DNA from: Rheinheimera riviphila | GTDB lineage: Bacteria; Pseudomonadota; Gammaproteobacteria; Enterobacterales; Alteromonadaceae | NCBI RefSeq assembly: GCF_004005945.1 | Contig: NZ_SACS01000009.1 | Coordinates: forward strand, 62,001 to 126,000 | Reading direction: 5' to 3' | Length of the DNA: 64,000 bases | In this document: piece after piece, positions 20,645 to 29,016 of the stretch | How the letters are laid out: each line of letters opens with the position of its first letter | How positions within the stretch are numbered: the stretch's first letter is position 1 | Translations under genes and position numbers: made by a program | The notes under the pieces: generated by a model | Seen by the model: the letters and a program-made list of their open reading frames with translations, nothing else | What the model was told of the DNA's origin: nothing | Database searches by the model: none

Positions 20645-21298
20645 TTGATTAACATTTTGTTGGTTGACGATCATGAGTTGGTCCGAACCGGGATCAGCCG
20701 CATTTTAAAAGATGAACGTGGCCTGCGGGTCGTGGCGGAAGCCAGTTCCGGCGAGCAAGCCGTGCAATATTGTCGCAACGAAACCACTGATGTGATCCCA
20801 CCCGATGTCGTGCTGATGGATATGAATATGCCCGGCATTGGCGGTATGGCGGCGACCAAACGCATTTTGCATTATTGCCCGGATATTAAAATTCTGGCGC
20901 TATCGGTGTCGTTTGAAGAGCCGGTGCCGACCAAAGTGATGCAAATGGGCGCTGCTGGTTTTATCTCTAAAAACGCTGCGCCAAAAGAAATGATCGATGC
21001 TATTCGTAAAGTAGCCGCTGGCCAGCGTTACATTTCAGACGAAGTGGCGCAAAAAATGGCATTGAGCAAAATTCAATCGAACAGTCAAAACCCTTTTGAT
21101 GAATTATCTGAACGTGAATTACAAATTATGTTGATGATTACCAAAGGCGGTAAGGTCAACGATATTGCCGATCAGCTCAACGTCAGCGCTAAAACCGTCA
21201 ATTCTTATCGTTATCGGATGTTTGAAAAATTAGGGATCAGTGGTGATGTCGAGCTGACGCATCTCGCGCTGCGCCACGGTATGATCGATATTGTTTAA
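20645..21298 (+). CDS. uvrY: response regulator UvrY/GacA (LuxR-type HTH)
   Basis: About 217 residues. The N-terminal receiver domain has DDH near residue 9 and the phosphoacceptor Asp59 in LMDMNMPG. The C-terminal LuxR-type helix-turn-helix contains LSERELQIMLMITKG and SAKTVNSYRYRMFEKL, nearly identical in kind to E. coli UvrY. The partner would be the BarA/GacS sensor, not seen here, acting on small RNAs of the Csr/Rsm system. The conserved start INILLVDDH points to a TTG start at 20645, with GGTGG upstream. Four extra residues (VIPP) precede the phosphorylation strand. uvrC follows, as in E. coli. Confidence 0.93.
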   Translation: MINILLVDDHELVRTGISRILKDERGLRVVAEASSGEQAVQYCRNETTDVIPPDVVLMDMNMPGIGGMAATKRILHYCPDIKILALSVSFEEPVPTKVMQMGAAGFISKNAAPKEMIDAIRKVAAGQRYISDEVAQKMALSKIQSNSQNPFDELSERELQIMLMITKGGKVNDIADQLNVSAKTVNSYRYRMFEKLGISGDVELTHLALRHGMIDIV

Positions 21299-21328
21299 AA
21301 TAAGCGTGTTTAAGTTGTTGTTTTTGCT

Positions 21329-23149
21329 ATGACCACATTTGATGCCAAAGCTTTTTTAGCCACAGTGCCACAACAACCCGGGGTTTACCGGATGTTGAAC
21401 AAGCAAGATGTGGTGATTTATGTCGGCAAAGCCAAAGATTTAAAAAAGCGGCTGGCCAGTTATTTCCGCAGCAATGTACCTGGTGCAAAAACCCGGGCCT
21501 TAGTCAGCCAGATTGCAGCGGTTGAATTGATTGTCACCCATAGCGAAACTGAAGCGCTGATTTTAGAAAACAATCTGATTAAGCAGTTCATGCCCAAATA
21601 CAATGTGCTGCTGCGTGATGATAAATCCTACCCATTTATTCTACTGACCGATCATCAACATCCCAGACTGACGTCGCATCGTGGTCCTCGCAAAAATGCC
21701 GGTCAGTATTTTGGGCCTTACCCAAGTGCCGGTGCGGTTTGGGAAAGCCTGAAACTACTTCAAAAAATTTTTCCGGTGCGCCAGTGCGAAGATGGTTTTT
21801 ATCGCGCCAGAACCCGGCCTTGTCTGCAATATCAGCTGAAACTCTGCTCAGCGCCTTGTGTTGGTAAAATCAGTGATGAAGCTTACGCCGAACAAGTACG
21901 CTTAACCCGGCTGTTTTTAAGCGGCAAAAATCAGCTGGTGATTGATGATTTAGTGGCACTGATGGACAAAGCCAGTCAGAGCCTGGAGTTTGAACAGGCA
22001 GCGCAGTTACGTGACCAAATTGCCGCCCTGCGTAAAGTGCAGGAGCAGCAAACAGTCAGCGGCGATCAGGATGAAATGGACGTCATTGGCTACCATTATT
22101 CGCACGGCGTGGCGGCGGTACATGTGCTATTTGTGCGGGACCGCAAAATTCTCGGCAGTAAAACCTATCATCCAAAAGTCCCTGCCGACACCGATCCGGA
22201 CGAAATACTACCGGCCTTTATCCTGCAGTTTTATTTAAATGGCATCAGCGGCCAGACCATTCCGCGCGACATTGTGCTGGGGCAGGAGCTCGCAGATGCG
22301 GAAGCGATTGCCAACGCGATCGGTGAATTGGCCGAACGCAAAGTGAATTTACTGGCAGTGAAGCGCGGCGAAAAAGCCCGTTATTTGTCGTTGGCGGAAA
22401 AAAATGCCAAAACTGCCTGCGATAGTAAACTCTCTTTTGGCTTGCAGATGGCGGTGCGGTACTCACAGCTGAAGAAGTTGCTGCAACTCGATGATATTCA
22501 GCGGATGGAATGTTTTGATATCAGCCACACCATGGGACAACAAACCATCGCTTCTTGTGTGGTGTTTAATGGCGAAGGGCCGGATAAAGGCGAGTATCGG
22601 CGTTTTAATGTCGAAGGCATTACGCCAGGCGACGATTACGCCGCGATGCAATTTGCAATGAATAAACGCTACGGCAAATTGCAGGACGAAAGTAGGGTGC
22701 CGGACATCGTGTTGATTGACGGTGGTTTAGGCCAGCTCAATCAGGCGGTCAGTTTTTTTGAGACCTTTGCCTTACAGAAAAAACCTTTGTTGCTCGGTGT
22801 TGCCAAAGGTACCAGTCGTAAACCAGGGCTGGAAACACTCATTCTACCAGGTGGTAAAGAGATGAGTTTACCGCCTGATGCACCAGCGCTGCATCTTATC
22901 CAACAAATCCGCGATGAAGCTCATCGCTATGCCATTACTGGCCATCGCAATAAACGTGGCAAAAAGCTGTTGCAAAGCCCGTTAGAAAATATTGTCGGTA
23001 TAGGTGAGAAACGCCGGCAAGCTTTGTTACAATACCTCGGCGGTTTGCAAGGCGTAATGAAAGCGACAGTTCAGGAACTGGCGACCGTTCCCGGCATTTC
23101 CAAAGTGCAGGCCGAAGTTATATACTCGGCTTGTCATAATAAGAATTAA
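21329..23149 (+). CDS. uvrC: excinuclease ABC subunit C
   Basis: 606 residues, full length. It makes the dual incisions around lesions bound by UvrB. Order of domains: GIY-YIG endonuclease (GVYRM...VIYVGKAKDLKKRL, residues 17-45), a Cys-rich segment (CLQYQLKLCSAPC), UVR motif (FEQAAQLRDQI), an RNase H-like nuclease domain beginning around ECFDISH and containing DIVLIDGGLGQ, and a C-terminal helix-hairpin-helix pair (NIVGIGEKRRQALL, ATVPGISKVQAEVI). It is 30 bp after uvrY and 21 bp before pgsA, so probably one transcript. Confidence 0.97.
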   Translation: MTTFDAKAFLATVPQQPGVYRMLNKQDVVIYVGKAKDLKKRLASYFRSNVPGAKTRALVSQIAAVELIVTHSETEALILENNLIKQFMPKYNVLLRDDKSYPFILLTDHQHPRLTSHRGPRKNAGQYFGPYPSAGAVWESLKLLQKIFPVRQCEDGFYRARTRPCLQYQLKLCSAPCVGKISDEAYAEQVRLTRLFLSGKNQLVIDDLVALMDKASQSLEFEQAAQLRDQIAALRKVQEQQTVSGDQDEMDVIGYHYSHGVAAVHVLFVRDRKILGSKTYHPKVPADTDPDEILPAFILQFYLNGISGQTIPRDIVLGQELADAEAIANAIGELAERKVNLLAVKRGEKARYLSLAEKNAKTACDSKLSFGLQMAVRYSQLKKLLQLDDIQRMECFDISHTMGQQTIASCVVFNGEGPDKGEYRRFNVEGITPGDDYAAMQFAMNKRYGKLQDESRVPDIVLIDGGLGQLNQAVSFFETFALQKKPLLLGVAKGTSRKPGLETLILPGGKEMSLPPDAPALHLIQQIRDEAHRYAITGHRNKRGKKLLQSPLENIVGIGEKRRQALLQYLGGLQGVMKATVQELATVPGISKVQAEVIYSACHNKN

Positions 23150-23170
23150 AAAATATCTGAGAGCCCGTTG

Positions 23171-23713
23171 ATGTGGAATGTGCCGAATATACTCACTTTG
23201 TTTCGAATTTTTTTAATCCCGGTTTTTGTATTTTGTTTCTATTCTACTCATGAACATGCCCGTTTCCTGGCTGCTTTTGTGTTTTGGCTGGCAGCAATTA
23301 CTGATGCGCTGGACGGCTATCTCGCTCGTAAATTACAACAATCCACTGCTTTTGGTGCCTTCCTTGATCCGGTGGCTGACAAAACCATGGTGGCCGCGGC
23401 GCTGGTACTAATTGCGGTTGATATGCAAACCTTGTGGGTGACAGTGCCAGCCTTTCTGATGATTAGCCGCGAAATTATTATTTCTGGTCTACGCGAGTGG
23501 ATGGCGGCAGTAGGGCGCAGCGCACAGGTCAAAGTGTCGGACATGGGCAAATGGAAAACTGCGGTACAGATGCTGGCTCTGATCGGTCTCATCTGGCAAC
23601 CGATCAGCTGGATCACAGATTTAGGCATGGCCTTGTTGTATTTCGCAACGTTACTGACACTGTGGTCGATGGTGGTTTATTTACGCGCGGCCTGGCAAGA
23701 TTTAAAACAATAA
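23171..23713 (+). CDS. pgsA: CDP-diacylglycerol--glycerol-3-phosphate 3-phosphatidyltransferase
   Basis: 180 residues, an integral inner-membrane enzyme with about four to six hydrophobic segments. It makes phosphatidylglycerol phosphate, the committed step to acidic phospholipids. The CDP-alcohol phosphotransferase motif is intact: DALDGYLAR...GAFLDPVADK, with the invariant Asp residues. ATG 23171 is chosen over the TTG 3 bp upstream from the family start (MWNVPNILTLFR). uvrY-uvrC-pgsA followed by Gly, Cys and Leu tRNAs is the E. coli order. Confidence 0.97.
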   Translation: MWNVPNILTLFRIFLIPVFVFCFYSTHEHARFLAAFVFWLAAITDALDGYLARKLQQSTAFGAFLDPVADKTMVAAALVLIAVDMQTLWVTVPAFLMISREIIISGLREWMAAVGRSAQVKVSDMGKWKTAVQMLALIGLIWQPISWITDLGMALLYFATLLTLWSMVVYLRAAWQDLKQ

Positions 23714-23786
23714 TCAACAGCTTGCTGCTTTATCCGGCAAGCCTGTTAAAAATTGAGCAAACGATTTGCAATCTGCAAGTTTCTGG

Positions 23787-23814
23787 TTGACGGATTGATT
23801 AAACTCAGTAGAAT
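23787..23814 (+). promoter_or_regulatory. promoter of the tRNA cluster
   Basis: TTGACG at 23787-23792 and TAGAAT at 23809-23814 with a 16-bp spacer and a GC-containing discriminator. The first tRNA begins 34 bp downstream. Confidence 0.75.
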
Positions 23815-23847
23815 GCGTCTCGTGTTAGGGCGTAAGCCTTTCTGGAT

Positions 23848-23923
23848 GCGGGCATAGCTCAGTTGGTAGAGCGCTACCTTGCCAAGGTCGAGGTCACGAG
23901 TTCGAGTCTCGTTGCCCGCTCCA
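23848..23923 (+). tRNA. tRNA-Gly (anticodon GCC), copy 1
   Basis: 76 nt with CCA. The acceptor GCGGGCA pairs with TGCCCGC; anticodon GCC sits in a TTGCCAA loop; the T loop carries TTCGAGT. Identical to the copy at 24233. Confidence 0.97.
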
Positions 23924-23951
23924 AATCACAAATTTACGACAAGAAAGCGCA

Positions 23952-24025
23952 GGCGGGTTGGCAGAATGGCCATGCAGCGGATTGCAAATCCGTCCACCTC
24001 GGTTCGACTCCGGGACCCGCCTCCA
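23952..24025 (+). tRNA. tRNA-Cys (anticodon GCA)
   Basis: 74 nt with CCA. The acceptor GGCGGGT pairs with ACCCGCC; anticodon GCA in loop ATTGCAAAT; T loop GTTCGACTC. Confidence 0.97.
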
Positions 24026-24078
24026 TGTTGTAAAGGCAGTTGCTGAAACAGCTGCAAAAAAGCTAAAGAAAGTTGTCT

Positions 24079-24165
24079 GCCCGGGTGGTGAAATCGGTAG
24101 ACACAAGGGATTTAAAATCCCTCGCTCGAAAGGGCGTGCCGGTTCAAGTCCGGCCCCGGGCACCA
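24079..24165 (+). tRNA. tRNA-Leu (anticodon TAA)
   Basis: 87 nt with CCA. The acceptor GCCCGGG pairs with CCCGGGC; the anticodon loop TTTAAAA gives TAA; a long variable arm (CTCGAAAGGGCG region) marks it as class II. Confidence 0.96.
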
Positions 24166-24232
24166 TTTACTGACCTGCCAAGCAGAAGTAAATGCGCAAC
24201 AGCAAATTAAGAAGATTTACTAAAAGTTTTAT

Positions 24233-24308
24233 GCGGGCATAGCTCAGTTGGTAGAGCGCTACCTTGCCAAGGTCGAGGTCACGAGTTCGAGTCTCGTTGC
24301 CCGCTCCA
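24233..24308 (+). tRNA. tRNA-Gly (anticodon GCC), copy 2
   Basis: 76 nt with CCA, the same sequence as the tRNA at 23848-23923. E. coli has only one Gly tRNA in the matching cluster (glyW), so this looks like a local duplication. Confidence 0.97.
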
Positions 24309-24360
24309 AAATGGCTTTATCGATAAGCAGTTTTCTGCAACATCGATAAACAAAAGAATA

Positions 24361-24396
24361 AACAAAACGCCGCTTAATCGCGGCGTTTTGTTTTTT
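24361..24396 (+). terminator. terminator of the tRNA cluster
   Basis: A 13-bp perfect stem (24361-24373 with 24380-24392), loop TTAATC, and a run of six T after the final G. Confidence 0.93.
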
Positions 24397-24422
24397 GCAA
24401 AGCAGCATAATTGCTGCCTGAT

Positions 24423-24491
24423 CCCTAAATCCTTGAAGTTACAGAATGGCGCTAAAGTAGCCAGAAACGATGTAGCTTCAAGGATGAAGGG
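24423..24491. repeat. short inverted-repeat unit related to the interspersed element
   Basis: 69 bp with 21-nt arms (24423-24443 and 24471-24491) that pair at 18 of 21 positions. Both arms carry ATCCTTGAAG or its complement, as in the ends of the larger repeat. It sits 2 bp before copy B and lacks the central CCCCAG palindrome. The 24397-24728 stretch holds only this unit, copy B and about 95 bp of unassigned sequence. Confidence 0.7.
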
Positions 24492-24493
24492 TA

Positions 24494-24633
24494 TGCCCTA
24501 AATCATTAGAGTTGCAGGTAGGCGGCAACTGAGCGAGACCCCAGGAACATAGTTGTCCTATGTGACTGGGTCGGACTGGCGCCCCAGCGAGTGAAGGCGG
24601 CCAACAACCCTGCAGCTCTAATGATGACGGGCA
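24494..24633. repeat. interspersed inverted-repeat element, copy B
   Basis: 140 bp, in opposite orientation to copy A. The ends have drifted (TGCCC...GGGCA), and there is extra sequence beside the central palindrome (GTCGGACTGGCG region). The core CCCCAGGAACATAG...CTATGTGACTGGG is recognisable. It lies between the tRNA terminator and a small membrane-protein gene. Confidence 0.8.
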
Positions 24634-24728
24634 TAAATCAAGCTGTCTCATGGATTTGAGAACCGTCCTACCCAAGGAAAGGGCCAGCCTGTTTTGGACG
24701 ACTTCAGCTTGTTCTGGATTTACTCAAT

Positions 24729-24998
24729 ATGATCAATATTATTGCAGACATCGTCGGCATGGCAGGTACCTGCCTGGTCGTTGGCGCGTTCTTTTTACTT
24801 CAACTGAATAAAGTGTCACCCAAAGGTTTGTTGTACAACCTGATGAATCTGTCCGGCGCGTTATTTTTGCTGTTTAGTCTTTGTATTAACTTTAATCTCG
24901 CCAGCTTTGTCATCGAAATCTTCTGGATTGTGGCATCGCTGATTGGGCTTTATGGTTATCTGAAGCAAGATCGCAGCGCCGGGAACCCGACGTCGTGA
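24729..24998 (+). CDS. small membrane protein, CBU_0592-like
   Basis: 89 residues with three hydrophobic segments (about 4-25, 35-55 and 60-80). The start IIADIVGMAGTCLVVGAFFLLQ and the LYNLMNLSGALFLLFSL segment resemble a widespread family of unknown small inner-membrane proteins (CBU_0592-like). No catalytic motif. A single gene that converges on the SLC13 transporter, with a shared terminator between. Confidence 0.75.
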   Translation: MINIIADIVGMAGTCLVVGAFFLLQLNKVSPKGLLYNLMNLSGALFLLFSLCINFNLASFVIEIFWIVASLIGLYGYLKQDRSAGNPTS

Positions 24999-25003
24999 CG
25001 AAT

Positions 25004-25036
25004 ACGGGATCAGTGCTGTGCATTGATCCCGTTTTC
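25004..25036 (+). terminator. terminator between two convergent genes
   Basis: ACGGGATCAGTGC pairs with GCATTGATCCCGT (one wobble) around TGT, followed by TTT. It lies 5 bp after the small membrane-protein stop and about 20 bp beyond the SLC13 stop on the other strand, so it can serve both. Confidence 0.85.
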
Positions 25037-25053
25037 TATTTACTGATTGCTGT

Positions 25054-26460
25054 TTACTGCAGCATCGGACCCAGCCAGCTGCTGGCCACGCTGATCGCGA
25101 CAATGCCAACTAAATTCAATACCAACCCAGCTTTCACCATATCTTTAATCTGCAATTTGCCACTGGCAAATACAATCGCATTGGGTGGGGTTGCCACCGG
25201 CAGCATAAAGGCAAAACTCGCGGCCAGTGCGGCAGGCACAACTAAATAGAGTGGTGATAAGTCCATCGAAACCGCGACCGGCCCAAGCAAGGGTAAAAAC
25301 GCCGCTGCCGTCGCTGTGTTGCTGGTCACTTCGGTTAAGAAAATAATCATCGTGGTGACGGTCAGTAAAATAAATACCGGCGGCACGCCTTGCAGCAAAC
25401 TTAATTGTTGCGCCAGCAATTCAGAAACACCGGTTTTCTGAATTTGATCGGCCATGCTGAGACCTCCACCAAACAGCAATAATACGCCCCATGGCAGCTG
25501 CTGGCTGTCTTTCCACACCAATAAACGTTGTTGTTGCTCGCCGGGCAGCACAAATAACAAAGTTGCTGCGATCAATGCAATCATGGTGTCGCTCAGGGGT
25601 AAACCGGTCCATTTCACCAGCCATTGCTGGCTGATCCAGCTCATAGCCGCCAGAGTGAATACCAATAACACCAAAGCTTCTGAGCGCCGTAGCGGGCCAA
25701 GCGCCGCCAATTCCTGTTTAAAATTATGCTGACCGTCGCTGCTGGCCGGTAATTTAAAGTGGAACTTACACAACCATAACCAACAAACCGCCAGCATCAC
25801 CAATGCCAGTGGTACACCGAGTAACATCCAATCTGCAAAACTGATCTGAATTTGATAACTTTTACTTAAATAGGCTGCCAGCAGTGCATTGGGTGGCGTG
25901 CCAATTAAGGTTGCGATGCCGCCGATACTGGCGCTGTAAGCTATTGCCAGCAATACTGCACGGCCAAAGCTGTCCTGACTGCTTTCATGCGCCATTTTGA
26001 TCATCGACAAGCCAATCGGCAGCATCATCACGGCGGTGGCGGTATTGGACATCCACATTGATAAAAACGCCGTCACCGCCATCAATCCAGCCACCTGCGC
26101 CGCTGGTTTCTGGCCGGTGAACTGCAAGGCTTTTAACGCAATCCGTTGGTGCAGGCCGGTTTTTTCCATCGCAATTGATAAAAAGAACCCACCGAAAAAT
26201 AAAAAGATCAGCGGATGGGCATAAGGTGCAGTGGCGGCATCCATCTTGTCGATGCCAAGCAGTGGAATAAAAATCATCGGCAAAATGGAAGTGACCGGTA
26301 TGGGCATCACTTCACTGATCCACCACAAAATCATCCACAGCATTAAACCGGTCACATGCCAGGCAGGTTCCGACATTCCCACAAGCGGCGGCGCCGTCAG
26401 CAAGGTCAGCAGTAATAACGCCGGACCTGCCAGCAGTAGTGTGTAACTTTTGATCTTCAT
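25054..26460 (-). CDS. SLC13/DASS-family sodium:dicarboxylate (or anion) symporter
   Basis: 468 residues with about 11 hydrophobic segments. Both signature substrate/sodium motifs are present: SNTATAVMMLPIG near residue 138 and SNTATAAAFLPLLG near residue 380. The IGTPPNALL and ATPPNAIVFASG loops match the VcINDY/SdcS group, which imports succinate, malate and fumarate with sodium. AAGGA precedes the ATG. It lies 30 bp downstream of the porin and in line with dctA, supporting C4-dicarboxylate as substrate. Sulfate or citrate cannot be excluded from sequence alone. Confidence 0.88.
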   Translation of the reverse strand: MKIKSYTLLLAGPALLLLTLLTAPPLVGMSEPAWHVTGLMLWMILWWISEVMPIPVTSILPMIFIPLLGIDKMDAATAPYAHPLIFLFFGGFFLSIAMEKTGLHQRIALKALQFTGQKPAAQVAGLMAVTAFLSMWMSNTATAVMMLPIGLSMIKMAHESSQDSFGRAVLLAIAYSASIGGIATLIGTPPNALLAAYLSKSYQIQISFADWMLLGVPLALVMLAVCWLWLCKFHFKLPASSDGQHNFKQELAALGPLRRSEALVLLVFTLAAMSWISQQWLVKWTGLPLSDTMIALIAATLLFVLPGEQQQRLLVWKDSQQLPWGVLLLFGGGLSMADQIQKTGVSELLAQQLSLLQGVPPVFILLTVTTMIIFLTEVTSNTATAAAFLPLLGPVAVSMDLSPLYLVVPAALAASFAFMLPVATPPNAIVFASGKLQIKDMVKAGLVLNLVGIVAISVASSWLGPMLQ

Positions 26461-26490
26461 CTAGATTCCTTGCTCGGCCAGGGGGCGATG

Positions 26491-27456
26491 TCAGAAACTA
26501 TACTTTATCCCAATGGCGAGTGCATGATCTTGATCTGTTTCCAGTTTTAGCCGACTGGCTAAGCCGTAAAGCGTAACGTCAGAGCGTAGCTGGTAATCAA
26601 CACCAACACTTTGCAGCGTCGCCGCTTCCTGTTGGCGAAGTCGGCTATGGTCTTGTTGCCACTGCAGCTTGGTGGTCCAGCTACTTTGCTGATAACTGAG
26701 CTGCGCCAGCCGCGCCGTACCTGACTTACCATTGATCTGGTGTTCACTATGCTGCCACATCACGGCCGCCGCCCATAAACTGTCTGCGCCGCGCCATAAC
26801 GGCCATTGCAGCAACACCCGTTCGGCATTGAGGTTATTCAATTCCTTCGCCAATGATACCGACAGAAACAGCGGATACTTTTTCAGCGCGCTATCGCCAT
26901 AACTAAGGCTCAGATCATGGCCACCAGCTTGTTCTTTGTCAACAGCGGTCTGATAACTGGCGGCTACGGAAAAACCAGCCCATTGTGGCGATTGATAACC
27001 AATGATGTTTTTTAGCCGATCTTGCCCGGCGGTCAGCTGCGCGATATCGGCGATATATTCATTAAATAAGTCGGCTTTGCCTTCGGATTTTTTGAATTTG
27101 GTATCGTTTTTACCAAATATCAGTTCGCCAAAACTACCACTCAGCCCAATATAGGTGTTACGGGCGCCAAGCCGGTGTTCACGGTTGGCATCATCCAGAC
27201 CATTGACTTGCCATTCGTAGACAAAAATCAGCGCCAGATCGTCGGTCAAGGCTTGTTTGCCTTTGAGCCCAAGTCGACTGAATGGCATTTCCAGCTGATG
27301 GCCTTGATCAGCGTAGCGGAACAAACCTTGGTCGACCGACAAGGCTTGGACGTCCAGTTTGCCGTACCATGCGAGCTTTGGGTTGAATTCAGCCGCCGGA
27401 GCGGCGCCACTGCACATCAAAAGGGTGGCGACCGCCCCAAGTTTAAACTTTGGCAT
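26491..27456 (-). CDS. outer-membrane porin (Gram-negative general porin type)
   Basis: 321 residues. A signal peptide ends at APAAEF (about residue 22). The chain is rich in alternating beta strands typical of a 16-strand barrel and ends in the outer-membrane insertion signal KYSF with C-terminal Phe. [21 protein letters not shown] resembles the constriction loop 3 of this family. Its ATG lies 14 bp inside the 3' end of dctA, and GAGG in dctA is the ribosome binding site, so the two are coupled. The position suggests a channel for dicarboxylates across the outer membrane; that is inference. Confidence 0.85.
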   Translation of the reverse strand: MPKFKLGAVATLLMCSGAAPAAEFNPKLAWYGKLDVQALSVDQGLFRYADQGHQLEMPFSRLGLKGKQALTDDLALIFVYEWQVNGLDDANREHRLGARNTYIGLSGSFGELIFGKNDTKFKKSEGKADLFNEYIADIAQLTAGQDRLKNIIGYQSPQWAGFSVAASYQTAVDKEQAGGHDLSLSYGDSALKKYPLFLSVSLAKELNNLNAERVLLQWPLWRGADSLWAAAVMWQHSEHQINGKSGTARLAQLSYQQSSWTTKLQWQQDHSRLRQQEAATLQSVGVDYQLRSDVTLYGLASRLKLETDQDHALAIGIKYSF

Positions 27457-28750
27457 GCGACACCTCAGGCGCAGGGTTTGTGGCGGCAGGGGTTTTATTT
27501 AGCTCGTTATGCAGCTGCTGCTCATCCAACTCGCCACACCATTTCGCTACTACCAAAGTCGCCACGCCATTGCCAATCAGATTGGTTAAAGCGCGGGCTT
27601 CTGACATAAAACGGTCAATCCCCAGAATAAGCGCAATCCCAGCCACCGGGACCGAGCCAACCGAAGCCAGGGTTGCCGCCAGCACAATAAAACCACTACC
27701 GGTCACACCAGCAGCGCCCTTGGACGTTACCAGCAGCACCGCGAGCAAAGTTAATTGCTGAGTTAAATCCATTGGCGTGTTGGTGGCTTGCGCGATAAAT
27801 ACCGCCGCCATCGTCAGGTAAATTGCGGTGCCGTCGAGGTTAAAAGAATAGCCGGTTGGGATCACCAGGCCGACAGTCGACTTACCAGCGCCGGCTTGTT
27901 CCAATTTCGCCATCATCCGCGGCAAAACCGATTCTGAGCTTGAAGTGCCGAGCACAATCAATAATTCTTCTTTGATGTACCGAATAAACTTGCTGATGGA
28001 AAAACCATGTAACCGACAAATACCGCCCAGCACGATAAAGATAAACAGCAGGCAGGTCAGGTAAAAAGTCGCCATCAGATTCGCCAAGGACAACAAAGAC
28101 GCGATGCCATATTTACCGATGGTAAACGCCATAGCGCCAAAAGCACCAACCGGCGCCACTTTCATGATCATCTGCACGATGGTGAACAGCAGCTCTGAGC
28201 TTTTTTCAATATAGCCAAACAATAGATTCTGCCGGCCGCCCATCCGCTGCAGCGCAAAGCCAAAAAATACCGAGAAAAACAGCACCTGCAGCATATCGCC
28301 ACGGGCAAAAGCGTCAAACACGCTACTTGGGATCACGTTGAGCAGGAAGTCGACGGTGCCGGTCATCTGATCCGGCGCGGTGTATTTGCTGATGGATTGT
28401 TGGTCAAGACTTGCCGGGTCGATGTTCATGCCAACGCCTGGCTTCACTACATTAATCACCACCAAGCCGATAATCAGCGCTATGGTCGACACCACTTCAA
28501 AATACAGCAGGGCGTAACCACCGGTTTTACCGACTTTTTTCATATCCTCCATCCCGGCGATACCAATCACCACGGTGCAGAAAATGATCGGGGCGATGAT
28601 CATTTTGATCAGTTTAATAAAGGCGGTACCAAGGGGTTGCATGGCGGCACCGGTGTCAGGCCAGAAGTGGCCGAGCAGGATGCCGATAGAAATGGCGATC
28701 AGAACTTGTACATACAAACTGGATAACAAACGACCTGTTGCTTGTTTCAT
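27443..28750 (-). CDS. dctA: C4-dicarboxylate:cation symporter DctA
   Basis: About 435 residues, multi-pass inner-membrane protein of the DAACS/SLC1 family, importing succinate, fumarate, malate and aspartate with protons or sodium. Family segments are visible: a serine-rich hairpin tip [31 protein letters not shown], and [17 protein letters not shown]. The ATG at 28750 begins [17 protein letters not shown] as in homologues; the longer frame from 28807 would run upstream into the promoter. A sigma54-type promoter lies about 50 bp upstream, and dctB/dctD are next door. Confidence 0.95.
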   Translation of the reverse strand: MKQATGRLLSSLYVQVLIAISIGILLGHFWPDTGAAMQPLGTAFIKLIKMIIAPIIFCTVVIGIAGMEDMKKVGKTGGYALLYFEVVSTIALIIGLVVINVVKPGVGMNIDPASLDQQSISKYTAPDQMTGTVDFLLNVIPSSVFDAFARGDMLQVLFFSVFFGFALQRMGGRQNLLFGYIEKSSELLFTIVQMIMKVAPVGAFGAMAFTIGKYGIASLLSLANLMATFYLTCLLFIFIVLGGICRLHGFSISKFIRYIKEELLIVLGTSSSESVLPRMMAKLEQAGAGKSTVGLVIPTGYSFNLDGTAIYLTMAAVFIAQATNTPMDLTQQLTLLAVLLVTSKGAAGVTGSGFIVLAATLASVGSVPVAGIALILGIDRFMSEARALTNLIGNGVATLVVAKWCGELDEQQLHNELNKTPAATNPAPEVSHAKV

Positions 28751-28798
28751 GATGATTGCTCTTATAGGCGGAGGAAATCTCCTTGTCAGCAATGATGT

Positions 28799-28814
28799 AG
28801 CAAGCAAAAGGCCA
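28799..28814 (-). promoter_or_regulatory. sigma54 (-24/-12) promoter of dctA
   Basis: On the minus strand the 16-mer is TGGCCTTTTGCTTGCT. The GG and GC doublets are exactly 10 bp apart, and the -12 part TTGCT is a perfect match. Start of transcription would be near 28788, about 38 nt before the dctA ATG. The DctD activator encoded upstream has the GAFTGA sigma54-contact loop. Confidence 0.8.
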
Positions 28815-28886
28815 GTTAGATTATTTGTTTAATTGGCTATTAAAACAGATGGTTATGTTGTTTTCCATTTGATTGGACAATGCGGG

Positions 28887-28963
28887 TGGGTGGATATCCA
28901 CCCAAAGCTAACTCTGGGTTGTCACCAAACCCACCCATTTGCATCTGGCGGATGTGGGTAGGT
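28887..28963 (-). promoter_or_regulatory. candidate DctD upstream activating sites
   Basis: Clustered dyads built from TGGGT/ACCCA half-sites: a perfect 18-bp palindrome at 28887-28904 (TGGGTGGATATCCACCCA), TGGGTT...AACCCA at 28915-28933, and a looser pair at about 28929-28963 (ACCCACCCAT...ATGTGGGTAGGT). They sit roughly 100-175 bp upstream of the predicted dctA start, the usual place for enhancer-binding proteins of sigma54. Confidence 0.5.
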
Positions 28964-29016
28964 CAGCTAACAGCAATCCGTTTCAAGCTTGCAGGATAGG
29001 GTCACAGCCTGATCGA

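Noticed and set aside
23894-24173. Overlapping 70-90 codon reading frames through the tRNA cluster.
   Set aside because: They are translations of tRNA genes. Such frames are often mis-annotated, but are not proteins.
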